Of a stretch of 64,000 bases of DNA, positions 23,691-32,887 are shown piece by piece. The stretch lies in contig NZ_CADDWH010000001.1 in the NCBI RefSeq assembly GCF_902809865.1, positions 1,984,001 through 2,048,000 of the forward strand, in the 5' to 3' direction. This DNA comes from Halobacillus sp. Marseille-Q1614 (GTDB lineage Bacteria > Bacillota > Bacilli > Bacillales > Halobacillaceae). A program made the translations under genes and the position numbers. Position 1 is the stretch's first letter; each line of letters opens with the position of its first letter. A model generated the notes under the pieces. It was not told where the DNA came from. It did no database searches and saw only the letters and a program-made list of their open reading frames with translations.

Positions 23691-24455
23691 TTAATCTTCC
23701 ACTAAATCATAGAGTTTGTATACTTGCCCGCTTTGAATAGTTTCAGGTGAATCTAAAAGTTTCAACAGGACTTGAGCGACCGTTTCAGGAGACCTCAGCC
23801 CGCCTTCTTCCTTCAGCTTCTTAAAATTTTCTACATCTGCAAAATCTTCTTCACGGGATGACCGAATCTCTCCTTGCATATCTGTATCCACAACCCCTGG
23901 ACTGAAAGCTATAATGGTATGCTTATTCCCTGCTTTCTCCTGTTCATAAGACGCAGTTTCGGTAAAGCGGTTAATCGCTGCTTTGCCACTGCTGTATACA
24001 CTCCAGCCGTGCACAGTTTTTTCGGCAGCTCCTGATGTAATGTTCACAATTACAGCCGTTATATCGTTTTGATTAGCCTCCTTAAGCAGTCTGTCCACAA
24101 GCAGAATTGGTGCGTTCACATTAATTTGCAAATGCCGGGTGACAGCTGATGCCTCAAGGCTTCCAACTGGATTGATAGGTTCAATCACACCGGCGTTATT
24201 GACTAAATATATTTTATCGGCTTCATTCTTTGTGGCGAGGTTCATAACTTGTTCAATTCCATCCATAAGCTCGCTTTCATTGCTTAAATCGCAGCGGACG
24301 TGTGTATAAGAGACCCCCTGGCTTTTTGCGGACTGTTCTAGTTCGGAATTGCTGTTTCTTGAAACCCCTATGACATGTATACCTTTTTTTATAAACTGAC
24401 CGGCAATTGCTTCCCCTATTCCACGGGAATCGCCGGTTATGATAGCATATTTCAT
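23691..24455 (-). CDS. Short-chain dehydrogenase, benzil reductase (YueD) type
   Basis: A 254-residue NADPH-dependent reductase. The cofactor loop is TGDSRGIGEAI near residue 7, NNAG follows at about 88, catalytic Ser is in NITSGAAEKTVHGWSVYSSGKAA, and Tyr-x-x-x-Lys is YSSGK in the same stretch. AFSPGVVDTDMQ is the PG motif region. The closest known group is the (S)-benzoin-forming benzil reductase of Bacillus; the physiological carbonyl substrate is unknown. AAAGGAGG fits the ATG at 24455, whereas the open frame runs to 24500. The gene is divergent from the YczE-like gene. Confidence 0.88.
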   Translation of the reverse strand: MKYAIITGDSRGIGEAIAGQFIKKGIHVIGVSRNSNSELEQSAKSQGVSYTHVRCDLSNESELMDGIEQVMNLATKNEADKIYLVNNAGVIEPINPVGSLEASAVTRHLQINVNAPILLVDRLLKEANQNDITAVIVNITSGAAEKTVHGWSVYSSGKAAINRFTETASYEQEKAGNKHTIIAFSPGVVDTDMQGEIRSSREEDFADVENFKKLKEEGGLRSPETVAQVLLKLLDSPETIQSGQVYKLYDLVED

Positions 24456-24596
24456 CCTATTTGCATCCTCCTTTATTGAGATTATTCTAGTTCCCTTCAT
24501 AGATTATACAAAAACATCAAATCCTAAGGATACTTTACATTAAAAAAGCGAACGTATATGATGATGGTTATAGTCAACGCCATGAAGGAGTCAGCC

Positions 24597-25229
24597 ATGA
24601 AATATCTATACTTATTTATTATTTTCACTTTCGGGCTTGTCCTCTCGAGCCTCGGAATTGCCTTAGTCATTCGGTCCGGCTTAGGGGTGGGACCCGGGGA
24701 CAGCGTCGCTGTAGGTCTCTCTATGCACACGCCGTTGAGTGTAGGAACAATCCTGATTATTGCCTTTGTGATATTACTGCTTGTTAATGCTAAATTAGAA
24801 CACAAAAGACCACAATACGAATCTTTAATTCCCATTTTGATTCGCGGACTAACGGTGGATTATTTTCTCTATGATTTACTCGGAGACGCTCAGTATGATG
24901 CCTGGTATTCGCAATGGGGAATATTTTCTCTTGGATTAATAACGATGGCAGTAGGAATTGCTGTGTATTTGCGTACACCATTTCCGAGGATCCCACTCGA
25001 TCATTTTATGATGATCATGAACAAACGATCCAAGCAGTCTAAAAGCAGTGTCCGGATTTTTACAGAATCTGTTCTTGCTTTGATCGGATTCCTATTGGGA
25101 GCGCCTGTTGGCATAGGTACTCTGATTGTCGCTTTAGGACTAGGGCCATTTATTCAATTGTCCTATAGCTTGGCTCGGCCGATAGCCTATTTATGGCATG
25201 AATCCTCGCAGCAAAGAAGTAAAGCGTGA
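24597..25229 (+). CDS. YczE/YyaS-like integral membrane protein
   Basis: A 210-residue protein with five to six hydrophobic helices. SLGIALVIRSGLGVGPGDSVAVGLS at residues 18-42 is the signature of the YczE/YyaS/YitT-like membrane proteins, and LRTPFPRIPLDHFMMIM in the middle is also conserved. Bacillus YczE is linked to surfactin biosynthesis regulation, but the molecular role of the family is not known. AAGGAG six bases before the ATG at 24597 sets the start; the open frame begins 13 codons earlier. A perfect hairpin ends it. Confidence 0.82.
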   Translation: MKYLYLFIIFTFGLVLSSLGIALVIRSGLGVGPGDSVAVGLSMHTPLSVGTILIIAFVILLLVNAKLEHKRPQYESLIPILIRGLTVDYFLYDLLGDAQYDAWYSQWGIFSLGLITMAVGIAVYLRTPFPRIPLDHFMMIMNKRSKQSKSSVRIFTESVLALIGFLLGAPVGIGTLIVALGLGPFIQLSYSLARPIAYLWHESSQQRSKA

Positions 25230-25251
25230 TCCATTATAAGGATCACGCTTT
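25221..25251. terminator. Bidirectional terminator
   Basis: AAAGCGTGATCC pairs perfectly with GGATCACGCTTT over a seven-base loop. The stop codon of the plus-strand gene lies inside the first arm, and the TRAP permease gene ends eight bases beyond. Confidence 0.88.
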
Positions 25252-25258
25252 GTTTATG

Positions 25259-27373
25259 TTAAGCTTCAGCTGATGATTTTGGTTTTGCTTTATAAACCGG
25301 AACGCCAATTTTATCTCTCTTAAATAGGAATTGCATACCTAATAAGATGACAAAAATGGTAACCCCTGCTATATCACTCATAGTTGTAGGGTAAATTAAT
25401 GATACCCCCCCTATGACTGCAGGTATACGTTCATACCATTCCACTTTTCGATACCAATAGCCGACAAGCCCTGCACCTATTGCAATCATACCCGAAATCG
25501 CTGTTATTAGAATCCATACAAGCTCTGGAGCACTTACATCGATCATAAGCAGCTGAGGTTCTAGAACAAACATGTATGGAATAATAAAGGCAGCGATAGC
25601 GAGCTTGGCGGCGTTCAGACCGGTTCGTATCGGTTCTGATGAAGCAACGCCTGAAGCAGCGAAAGCAGCCAATGCCACAGGTGGCGTAATATCCGCAATA
25701 ATACCAAAGTAGAATACGAATAAGTGGGCAGCTAAATCAGGAACACCAAGTAAAATAACCGCGGGTGCCGCAATTGTAGATGTAATAACGTAGTTCGCAG
25801 TAGTCGGTGAACCCATTCCTAAGATAATCGCTGCAACCATCGTAAAGAAGAGGGTTAACAAAATTTGACCATTGGCTAAAGTAACCAGGCTGTTTGCCAG
25901 TTTTAAACCAAGACCCGTAGTAGTTACAACTCCCACAATAATACCAGCTGCCGCAGTTGCCGCTACAACTCCAAGCGCTGTTCGCGCACCGTCCACTAAA
26001 GCCTCAATAGATTCAACAAAATTTCCATCGAATAAATAGCTTACTACTATTGTAACAATTGTGGCGAAGATTAAAGAAGAGACTACACTGAATCCTGCCG
26101 TAAAACTACTGTAAATAGCATGACCTAAAAATCCTCCGCCAAAAGCTACAATATAAAGTTTACGGAACTTTTCTTTTCTTAAAAGGCCTACTAATATTGT
26201 TGTTAAAATACCATATAAAGCCGCACGCATAACGCTAATTCCACTGCTTAGGAACAGAATAATGGCAACGATCGGCAATAGAAGATAAAGCTTCTTAAAG
26301 ACTTCTTTGCGATCAGGCATTTCCTCATCCTTTAATCCGCTTAAGCCCGTTCTTTTAGCTTCAAAGTGGGTCATAATCCATATCCCGGTAAAATATAAAA
26401 TGGCTGGAATGAGGGCTGCTTTCGCAATCGACCAGTAGTCGATTCCAATAAATTCAATCATCAGAAACGCTGCGGCACCCATAATTGGAGGCATCAACTG
26501 ACCGCCTGTAGAGGCAGCAGCCTCGACTCCCCCCGCAAACTCTCTTCGATAGCCTAACTTTTTCATCATAGGAATGGTAAAGGCACCAGAAGTTACAACG
26601 TTGGCTACCGAGCTTCCGCTAATGGTGCCTTGCAGAGCACTAGAGAAGATGGCTACTTTAGCGGGGCCTCCTGTACGCTTTCCTGCCAATGTAACCGCTA
26701 AATCATTAAAATATTGCCCAACCCCTGTTTTAACGAGGAAGGCTCCAAATAATAAGAATAGGAAAATAAATGTCGCTGATACGGCAATAGGTGTACCTAA
26801 AATACCTTCCGTTGTAAAGAACATGGATTGAACAATATTATCCAGATCAACACCTCGATGGACGAGAAATCCCGGCATCTGCCTTCCCCAATAAGCGTAA
26901 GCGAGAAACGCAGCTGCAATTACAGTAATTGGAACCCCTACGGCGCGGCGTGTGGCTTCTAAAACTAGAAGGACCGCCAGTACCCCTACATAAAAGTCTA
27001 AAGTGGTTAAAGACCCTGCACTTCGAACGATTTGCTCATAATTAAATAACCAGTAAGTTCCTACAAAAAAGCTAAGTGCGATAAGAATAAAATCATACCA
27101 AGCTACTTTTCCCTTCGCTCTATTTTTCTTTGTTGCTGGATATAACAAGAAAATGAGCACCAAACCAAACCCAACGTGTACCGAACGAAGAATTTGAGCA
27201 GGAGGGTTAGCTATAGTGGAAGAATAGAGTTGGAATAATGAAAATACAAGCAGTCCGATAAATGCAATTCTGCCTATCCAGCCTGTTAGCTGCCTTCCCC
27301 CGGCGTCTGGGTCATATTTCTCCATAATTTCTTGCTGTTTTTCTGTTGAAATGTTGTGATTTTCTTCACTCAT
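25259..27373 (-). CDS. TRAP transporter fused permease (4TM + 12TM), TAXI type
   Basis: A 704-residue protein that joins the small (DctQ-like, about residues 1-150) and large (DctM-like, residues 155-640) membrane subunits of a TRAP carrier into one chain, the standard design of the TAXI group. It takes up a carboxylate using an ion gradient, with the extracellular binding protein encoded at 28026-29027. SGSSVANVVTSGAFTIP and MGSPTTANYVITSTI are the two conserved repeats of the DctM core. The N-terminal 25 residues are soluble. It overlaps the DUF1850 gene by eight bases. The substrate is not known; glutamate or other dicarboxylates are family suggestions only. Confidence 0.92.
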   Translation of the reverse strand: MSEENHNISTEKQQEIMEKYDPDAGGRQLTGWIGRIAFIGLLVFSLFQLYSSTIANPPAQILRSVHVGFGLVLIFLLYPATKKNRAKGKVAWYDFILIALSFFVGTYWLFNYEQIVRSAGSLTTLDFYVGVLAVLLVLEATRRAVGVPITVIAAAFLAYAYWGRQMPGFLVHRGVDLDNIVQSMFFTTEGILGTPIAVSATFIFLFLLFGAFLVKTGVGQYFNDLAVTLAGKRTGGPAKVAIFSSALQGTISGSSVANVVTSGAFTIPMMKKLGYRREFAGGVEAAASTGGQLMPPIMGAAAFLMIEFIGIDYWSIAKAALIPAILYFTGIWIMTHFEAKRTGLSGLKDEEMPDRKEVFKKLYLLLPIVAIILFLSSGISVMRAALYGILTTILVGLLRKEKFRKLYIVAFGGGFLGHAIYSSFTAGFSVVSSLIFATIVTIVVSYLFDGNFVESIEALVDGARTALGVVAATAAAGIIVGVVTTTGLGLKLANSLVTLANGQILLTLFFTMVAAIILGMGSPTTANYVITSTIAAPAVILLGVPDLAAHLFVFYFGIIADITPPVALAAFAASGVASSEPIRTGLNAAKLAIAAFIIPYMFVLEPQLLMIDVSAPELVWILITAISGMIAIGAGLVGYWYRKVEWYERIPAVIGGVSLIYPTTMSDIAGVTIFVILLGMQFLFKRDKIGVPVYKAKPKSSAEA

Positions 27374-27884
27374 TAAAAGTCACTCCTCTCATCAAGTTCC
27401 AATTCGACTCATGACCTGGCTTGATCTTAATGACAGATCCAGCTCCTACAAAATCCTTTAATAAATAAGATTCATCATTATAAAGAATCGTATGATTGGC
27501 CCTTACTTGTCCGACTGATAAAGTTATCGATTCATGGAAACCCTGCAACTCCGTGATATAATACTTCCCATCTTTTACGGTGAATGTTTCTCCTTCCTGC
27601 CCGTTTGAAGGCATACCTACAGCAGTATCTTCATAGATAAGCTGAACAGGATATAAACGGTCATTCTTGAGCTTATATTCTTCAATTACATCAGAAAGAT
27701 GGACAGAGTGTGTAAATGTAAGCTGAAAATGGTCTCCTTCCGGTATTTTCAAATAAGTTTTTTCCTCTTGTTCATCCAATACCTCGAAGGAAATGACCGA
27801 CTGATAGGGGTAGAACCCCCAAAACAGGAGAATAGCAAACACGGATGGGCCCAGTATATATATACCTATTCTAGAAAGTTTCAT
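27366..27884 (-). CDS. DUF1850 domain protein of the TRAP-TAXI operon
   Basis: A 172-residue protein with one N-terminal membrane anchor (IGIYILGPSVFAILLFWGFYPY) and an outside domain of strands containing FTHSVHLSDVIEEYKL and GMPSNGQEGETF, the typical DUF1850 features. Proteins of this family occur regularly between the TAXI binding protein and the fused permease, so an accessory role in assembly or docking is likely, but none has been proved to my knowledge. The ATG at 27884 is at six-base distance from GGGTGG; the one at 27890 is too close. It is translationally coupled to the permease. Confidence 0.8.
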   Translation of the reverse strand: MKLSRIGIYILGPSVFAILLFWGFYPYQSVISFEVLDEQEEKTYLKIPEGDHFQLTFTHSVHLSDVIEEYKLKNDRLYPVQLIYEDTAVGMPSNGQEGETFTVKDGKYYITELQGFHESITLSVGQVRANHTILYNDESYLLKDFVGAGSVIKIKPGHESNWNLMRGVTFNE

Positions 27885-27945
27885 CCTCATCCACCCTATG
27901 TTTTATTTATTTTCATAGGCTTTATTAGAGGCCGTTACATGAGAA

Positions 27946-28003
27946 GGGACTCCCCCGGCATTACCATCCACTACATAAGTGAAATCAATCCCGGGACAGT
28001 CCC
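27946..28003 (-). other. Intercistronic stem-loop between TAXI binding protein and DUF1850 genes
   Basis: On the minus strand GGGACT-gt-CCCGG pairs with CCGGG-gg-AGTCCC around a long loop, with no T run. Stable stems behind binding-protein cistrons commonly protect the 5' message and raise binding protein over membrane subunits; that function is inferred. Confidence 0.6.
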
Positions 28004-28025
28004 GTAAGACTCTAATTAAATTGCA

Positions 28026-29027
28026 TTACTCGGCACTTACGCCTGCCTCATCAAAATATTTCTGTGCACCAGGATGGATATCAATGCCTACCCCTTCAAG
28101 AGCAGTATCGGCAGAGATTTCTTCTCCTTTAGCGTGCGAAATTTGATCGGTGTTATCGAAAATCGCTTTTGTCATTTCATACACTAAATCTTCACTAAGG
28201 TCATTATGGGCAACCAACATAGCTTGTACGGCTACTGTTGGCACGGCAGATTCTAAACCATAAGTCCCTTCAGGAACCTCATCTTCAGAATAATAGCTGT
28301 ATTGATCCATCAATTCCTGAGCTTTTTCAGGTTCGATTGGAACGATGTTTACATCAATAGAAGCTGCTAAGCTTTCCACGGCTCCAGTAGGGGTACCAGA
28401 TGTGATGAAAGCTGCATCAATCGTACCATCTTGAATACCTGTTGTAGAATCGCCAAAGTCCAAGTCACGAGCTGTTATATCTTCATTAATATCAAGCCCA
28501 TGAACTTCTAAAATATTATCAGCGTTGGCATTTGTACCGGATCCCGGAGCTCCAACAGAAACTGTTTTCCCTTCAAGGTCTTCTACGCTTTCAATTCCAC
28601 TATCTTTAGTAGTTACAATTTGAATGGTTTCTGGATATAAAGTTCCAATAGCTGAAAAATCTTCATTTGCTTCATCAAACATTACCTCTCCTTCAGCTGC
28701 ATAAGAAGCGATGTCTGTTTGAGTAAAAGCAATTTCTCCATCTCCTGAACTAATGGAATTCATATTTTCTACGGAAGCACCGGTAGAGGTAGCGTTTGCT
28801 TCTACACTATCTACATTATCATTAATAACCTGGGCGAAAGTACCACCTAGAGGATAGTAAGTTCCTTCTGTACCACCAGTTAGAATTTGGATAAACTGCT
28901 GGCCATCACCCTCTCCTTCAGCCTCTTCTCCGCCGTCATTGTCAGCTGTTCCGCCGCCGCAAGCAATGAGAAAAAGAGAAAGCGCTAACAACAATGCAGA
29001 AACTAAAAACCCTTTCTTATTGAACAT
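28026..29027 (-). CDS. TRAP transporter TAXI-family substrate-binding lipoprotein
   Basis: A 333-residue extracellular solute-binding protein. The signal peptide ends in the lipobox LIAC followed by GGG, so it is anchored to the membrane by lipid. ILTGGTEGTYYPLGGTFAQVIN is the typical opening of the TAXI family; the pocket strand GKTVSVGAPGSGTNANA is characteristic too, and AFITSGTPTGAVE follows. Acidic residues are frequent after the lipobox, which would suit a salt-rich milieu. It is the first gene of the operon; AGGGAGGAATTATC precedes the ATG and a strong promoter lies about 200 bases upstream. Confidence 0.93.
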   Translation of the reverse strand: MFNKKGFLVSALLLALSLFLIACGGGTADNDGGEEAEGEGDGQQFIQILTGGTEGTYYPLGGTFAQVINDNVDSVEANATSTGASVENMNSISSGDGEIAFTQTDIASYAAEGEVMFDEANEDFSAIGTLYPETIQIVTTKDSGIESVEDLEGKTVSVGAPGSGTNANADNILEVHGLDINEDITARDLDFGDSTTGIQDGTIDAAFITSGTPTGAVESLAASIDVNIVPIEPEKAQELMDQYSYYSEDEVPEGTYGLESAVPTVAVQAMLVAHNDLSEDLVYEMTKAIFDNTDQISHAKGEEISADTALEGVGIDIHPGAQKYFDEAGVSAE

Positions 29028-29117
29028 GATAATTCCTCCCTATTAATTTTTTATTGAATCGTTCGATCTAAATTCGCCATAGTTATGTACAATTCAAATC
29101 AAACGAGCTTCCATAAA

Positions 29118-29134
29118 TGTGAAGAAAGTTCACA
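29118..29134. promoter_or_regulatory. Palindromic operator candidate in the TAXI leader
   Basis: TGTGAA-GAAAG-TTCACA is a perfect six-base inverted repeat located between the promoter and the binding-protein gene. It could bind a GntR- or Crp-type regulator; the spacing (seven between TGTGA and TCACA) does not fit a standard Crp/Fnr site. Confidence 0.4.
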
Positions 29135-29223
29135 CACTCAGGTAATCATTATTTTACCTTAAATCCATGGATTTTAAAACAAATTTATATATTTAAGTTA
29201 TAGTAAATTGTCCTCTTGTTATT

Positions 29224-29252
29224 ATCATAATTTTCACATAATAAAATGTCAA
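29224..29252 (-). promoter_or_regulatory. Sigma-A promoter of the TRAP-TAXI operon
   Basis: On the minus strand TTGACA (29252-29247) and TATGAT (29229-29224) are exactly 17 bases apart. The start point near 29217 gives a leader of about 190 bases containing the TGTGAA palindrome. Confidence 0.75.
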
Positions 29253-29261
29253 TCAAATACA

Positions 29262-29291
29262 GAGGGTATGCGTCATTAGACACATACCCTC
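29262..29291 (-). terminator. Terminator-like hairpin after the 145-residue gene
   Basis: GAGGGTATG pairs perfectly with CATACCCTC over a 12-base loop. The following T stretch is weak. Confidence 0.55.
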
Positions 29292-29297
29292 ATATTT

Positions 29298-29735
29298 CTA
29301 CTTATTAAAATCTAAATGGGTTAACCCTTTTTCCTCAAGCACCTGCGCAATCTTTTCTTCGATTTGAAGGCGGCGCTCAATCATTTCGTCAGATAAAGGA
29401 GTTGGAATAGTACCATATTCCTCTTTCAGCTTTTTCTCCGATAACTTTTCGATCAGCATATCCCAAAAACTGTGTTCTTCGTATTCATCGACGTAATCTT
29501 GAAACAGCTGCTTTTCATAATCCTTTTCTAAATCATGGATCCCAAACGCCTCAAGATAAGATACCTTATCTTCCAGCCCTGCTTCTTTATACTTAGAGAG
29601 TACGAGCTCTCTTATTTCTTCAAAATCTTCGTCGAGCTCAAGTTTTGTGGAATTGACCATCCAAGTACCTAAAAACACAGCTTCAACGAGTTTTTGATAC
29701 TGGTTTTGATCCATTTCCAAATGTATTTTTGTCAT
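29298..29735 (-). CDS. Hypothetical acidic protein, 145 residues
   Basis: I do not recognise a named family. It is a soluble, strongly acidic, alpha-helical protein: an N-terminal MDQNQYQKLVEAVFLGTWMVNS segment, then helices rich in Glu and Lys, with LEKDYEKQLFQDYVDEYEEH and ERRLQIEEKIAQVLEEKG. No signal, membrane segment or cysteine is present. CAGGAGGGCTGTT precedes the ATG. It lies 60 bases downstream of the D-amino acid transaminase gene on the same strand and could be cotranscribed with it. Confidence 0.65.
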   Translation of the reverse strand: MTKIHLEMDQNQYQKLVEAVFLGTWMVNSTKLELDEDFEEIRELVLSKYKEAGLEDKVSYLEAFGIHDLEKDYEKQLFQDYVDEYEEHSFWDMLIEKLSEKKLKEEYGTIPTPLSDEMIERRLQIEEKIAQVLEEKGLTHLDFNK

Positions 29736-29793
29736 AACAGCCCTCCTGTTCTATTGAAACAGAGCTATTATAGCATAGAACGATCAGCTTCCT

Positions 29794-30663
29794 CTACTTG
29801 GCGAAAATAGACGCTTCAATACCTGCATCAGCTTCATACTTCTCCTGCATTTTGCGGGTGACTTCACCAGGCTCGCCGCTGCCCACCTTCATCCCATCAA
29901 CTTCGATAATTGGCATGACCTCAGCAGTACTGCTGGATAGGAAGAGCTCATCCGCATATTGGATATCTTCAACCTGGAACGATTCCTCAATAAATGGAAT
30001 CCCTTCGTCTTTGCAGAACTGCTCTACTCTCATTCGCACACAGCCATGCAGAATATTCTTCTTCGCCGGATGTGTGTAAACTTTTCCATTTCTAACGAGG
30101 TAGGCATTGGAGGAACTGCACTCGGTCACTTCCCCATCCTTGTGTAAAATGGCTTCAAAACAACCGGCTTCACTTGCTTCCTGCTTTGCCATCACATTTG
30201 GAAGCAGGTTTAAGCTCTTAATGTAACACCAGTCCCAGCGGACGTCCGGTTTCGTCACAGCTTTAACGCCGCTTCTCATCAATTCCGTTTTACGAGGCAG
30301 ATCCTGCGCATATGCATAAAGGTTCGCTTTCGTTCCTGTTGGAAACGCATGGTCTCTTGGAGCAGAGCCTCTTGTAATTTGGAGATAGACTTTTGCGTCC
30401 GATTGAACGCTATTCTTTTCTAATAACTCACCGAGCCGCTGGTACACTTCTTCTTTTGAAAAAGGCATCTCAATTTTTATTGCTTCCGCTGAACGAAACA
30501 GGCGCTCAACGTGCTCAGTAATTAAATAATATTTTCCTTTATACACGCGAATCACTTCGTAAATACCATCGCCAAACTGAAGCCCGCGTTCTTCAAAAGG
30601 ATACTTTAACTCATCTTTATGGACAAAATCTTCGTGGGTTAATAAGTAATCATATATACTCAT
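29794..30663 (-). CDS. dat: D-amino acid transaminase
   Basis: A 289-residue fold-type IV PLP enzyme that interconverts D-alanine and D-glutamate with their 2-oxo acids, supplying D-amino acids for peptidoglycan. The PLP lysine is Lys149 in CYIKSLNLLPN. ERGLQFGDGIYEVIRVYKG at residues 26-44 and RGSAPRDHAFP (the Arg-His substrate-carboxylate trap of D-amino acid aminotransferase) distinguish it from branched-chain transaminases. EVTECSSSNAYL is the phosphate-binding loop. The length matches the Bacillus enzyme. GAGGAGG lies ten bases before the ATG. Confidence 0.94.
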   Translation of the reverse strand: MSIYDYLLTHEDFVHKDELKYPFEERGLQFGDGIYEVIRVYKGKYYLITEHVERLFRSAEAIKIEMPFSKEEVYQRLGELLEKNSVQSDAKVYLQITRGSAPRDHAFPTGTKANLYAYAQDLPRKTELMRSGVKAVTKPDVRWDWCYIKSLNLLPNVMAKQEASEAGCFEAILHKDGEVTECSSSNAYLVRNGKVYTHPAKKNILHGCVRMRVEQFCKDEGIPFIEESFQVEDIQYADELFLSSSTAEVMPIIEVDGMKVGSGEPGEVTRKMQEKYEADAGIEASIFAK

Positions 30664-30774
30664 CGCTAACAGCCTCCTCTAGGTTACTCTATATTACGAC
30701 TAGTTTACCAAAAAATAAACCGGCATAATAGAAATCAGCGAATATAGGATGTTTGCCCAGAGGGTGACCTTAGT

Positions 30775-32181
30775 CTACAAGTATTTCTTCTGAACTTTTT
30801 TTCCTGAATAGCTAAAAGCGACGTCTCTGTCTTCTACCCTTGTTTCCATATGAACCGGACGGCCCCACAGCTGATAAATATACGGCAGCGTCTTCTCTAA
30901 ATATTTCAGGTCAAGCTCTACATCTTCAAAGTGATGTTTTAAATAAAGCTCGCCGCTCTTCATGTAGTCGCCATCTTCTACTGTGATATACGGGAATCCT
31001 CCATTTACTCTCATCGTTACGAGCTGATCTCGAACAGCTTCATGGTCTTTATCGGTAATTTTATATTTCTGCCCCTGTTTCTGGAATAAATAAAGGTCCT
31101 CGCGGCGCACAAGTTCTTTCGTTAAATAATTCCGGATAAAACTTTGATCGGACTCAACTTCACGGACTTCAAACATTTTTTCCCGCCCCGACCCCGGCTT
31201 AATGCCATGACGGATCATTTCTTCTGTTGGATTATCATAACGCTCTTCAATATCTTCAAATATTTTCAAGCCTAAGTAATAAGGGTTTAACTGCGTTTTG
31301 GACGGCTGCACGACACTCGCGTTTAACTTAGCAAAATCAATCACTTCATCACTCGTTAAGTCTAATTCCCTGATGATCCGTGCATGCCAGTAAGACGCCC
31401 AGCCTTCGTTCATGATCTTCGTCTCAAGCTGCGGCCAGAAATACAGCATTTCTTCACGCATCATCGTTAAAATATCGCACTGCCAGTCTTCGAGTTCACG
31501 GCTGAATTGTTCAATAAACAGCAGCAGATCTTTTTCCGGCTGCGGCGGGATCTTTCTCGTTTTTTTAAATTCAGGCGCATCCGGTGATTCCCCAATCCTC
31601 CAAAGATCATCATAAGGCGTTCTGCGTTTTTTCGGACTCCCCTCTTCCTGCTGATCGGACTGCCAGGAAAGCTTTGGCCTGACAAGAGACGGATCGATAT
31701 GCTCTTGAATAGCGAGTACTGCATCAAGAAAGGATTCTACTTCTTCTTTGCCGTATTTTTTCTCGTAGCTGGCAATCCGCTCGGCGGTGGCCGCCATGCT
31801 TTCTACCATATCCCGCTTTGTATTTTGAAAGCGGGCATTATTTTTGAAAAAGTCACAGTGAGCCAGTACGTGAGCGACAATCAATTTATTCTGAATCAAG
31901 GTATTTGAATTCAGAAGAAAAGCGTAGCAAGGATTCGAATTAATGACTAACTCATAAATTTTACTTAAGCCTAAATCATATTGAAGCTTCATTTTGTAAT
32001 ACTGCTTTCCAAAGCTCCAATGCGAAAATCTTGTCGGCATTCCATAAGCACCAAAAGTATATATAATATCATCCGGACAAACTTCATAATGCATCGGGTA
32101 AAAGTCCAGTCCAAAGCCGTCAGCTATCTCTGTAATTTCTTCAATGGCCTTTTGCAATTTTGTGTGGTCCTGCGCCCTCAA
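30775..32181 (-). CDS. spoVR: SpoVR family protein (spore cortex)
   Basis: A 468-residue cytoplasmic protein of the SpoVR family, involved in spore cortex formation in Bacillus and induced in stationary phase elsewhere; its biochemistry is unknown. Typical elements are [26 protein letters not shown]-type N-terminal sequence, [21 protein letters not shown], and [12 protein letters not shown] in the middle. Translation starts at a TTG with AAAGGAGG seven bases upstream. A sigma-E-like promoter precedes it. It is alone on its transcript; the YhcN-type lipoprotein gene lies upstream with its own sigma-G promoter and terminator. Confidence 0.94.
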   Translation of the reverse strand: MRAQDHTKLQKAIEEITEIADGFGLDFYPMHYEVCPDDIIYTFGAYGMPTRFSHWSFGKQYYKMKLQYDLGLSKIYELVINSNPCYAFLLNSNTLIQNKLIVAHVLAHCDFFKNNARFQNTKRDMVESMAATAERIASYEKKYGKEEVESFLDAVLAIQEHIDPSLVRPKLSWQSDQQEEGSPKKRRTPYDDLWRIGESPDAPEFKKTRKIPPQPEKDLLLFIEQFSRELEDWQCDILTMMREEMLYFWPQLETKIMNEGWASYWHARIIRELDLTSDEVIDFAKLNASVVQPSKTQLNPYYLGLKIFEDIEERYDNPTEEMIRHGIKPGSGREKMFEVREVESDQSFIRNYLTKELVRREDLYLFQKQGQKYKITDKDHEAVRDQLVTMRVNGGFPYITVEDGDYMKSGELYLKHHFEDVELDLKYLEKTLPYIYQLWGRPVHMETRVEDRDVAFSYSGKKVQKKYL

Positions 32182-32208
32182 GTTGCCCCCTCCTTTAAAT
32201 TCATAGTT

Positions 32209-32237
32209 ATTTATATGAAAAATAAAGGAGTAAATGA
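32209..32237 (-). promoter_or_regulatory. Candidate sigma-E promoter of spoVR
   Basis: On the minus strand TCATTT (32237-32232) is followed after 14 bases by CATATAAAT (32217-32209), close to the mother-cell sigma-E consensus with its 14-base spacer and CATACAAT-like -10. The known mother-cell expression of spoVR in Bacillus agrees. Confidence 0.5.
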
Positions 32238-32270
32238 ACCTCTTTCTCGTAAATCCTCATATCCATAAAT

Positions 32271-32306
32271 AAAGTCAGGGTTCTCACTTAAGAGAATCCT
32301 GACTTA
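32271..32306 (-). terminator. Terminator of the YhcN-type gene
   Basis: AAGTCAGG-g-TTCTC pairs with GAGAA-t-CCTGACTT over a short loop, just after the stop codon at 32310; moderate T run on the minus strand. Confidence 0.7.
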
Positions 32307-32309
32307 TTA

Positions 32310-32855
32310 TTATTCCCGATCCGGGAAAATTCGGTCTACCATCGTTCCAAATTCGCGAAAAAAACCTTGAACAGGTTCACCGTTTTCGACGTCACTTGCA
32401 TAGTTTTTAGTTAAATCCACAAAATCAGGGTTAGTAGAGATGTAGACATTATTAATATCCTGATCTGATTTCTTCACAAGATCTGTAATTTGCTTTTCTA
32501 CATCGTCTGGCAGTTCTTCAGAACCCCCATTCTGATTATCTAAAACAGCTGCCACGTATGCATTATCGCGCGTTTTTAGAACGTAGGCTTTGTCAACTCC
32601 TTTAACATTTTCAGCAATCTTATTTGCGAGTTCTTCTTCCACGTTATAGTTCGTATTGTGCTGCATCCCTCGATCATTGTCATACTGATTGTTTTGCGGG
32701 GCTTCCCTGTTATCCTGCTCACTTGTACGTTCAAAACGAGTATTTTCTACTCCGTCATAATTTGCATTGTTATTATCGCCGGCTTCCTGCTCGGCTTGAC
32801 AAGCGACAAGTGATAATGATGCCAGTAAAGCCGCCGTTATTAACTTCCATTTCAT
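32310..32855 (-). CDS. YhcN/YlaJ-family sporulation lipoprotein
   Basis: A 181-residue lipoprotein with signal MKWKLITAALLASLSLVAC and lipobox LVAC at the cleavage site. A hydrophilic Asn/Asp-rich linker follows, then the YhcN/YlaJ domain ANKIAENVKGVDKAYVLKTRDNAYVAAVL and a C-terminal helix region ending GTMVDRIFPDRE. Family members sit in the forespore inner membrane and affect germination or outgrowth. The near-perfect sigma-G promoter upstream places its expression in the forespore. AAGGAGGGAG precedes the ATG. Confidence 0.9.
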   Translation of the reverse strand: MKWKLITAALLASLSLVACQAEQEAGDNNNANYDGVENTRFERTSEQDNREAPQNNQYDNDRGMQHNTNYNVEEELANKIAENVKGVDKAYVLKTRDNAYVAAVLDNQNGGSEELPDDVEKQITDLVKKSDQDINNVYISTNPDFVDLTKNYASDVENGEPVQGFFREFGTMVDRIFPDRE

Positions 32856-32887
32856 AATTGAAACTCCCTCCTTCTATTTTATAACCG

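Noticed and set aside
29118-29134. Crp/Fnr site
   Set aside because: The spacing between TGTGA and TCACA is seven, not six; kept only as a palindrome of unknown binder.
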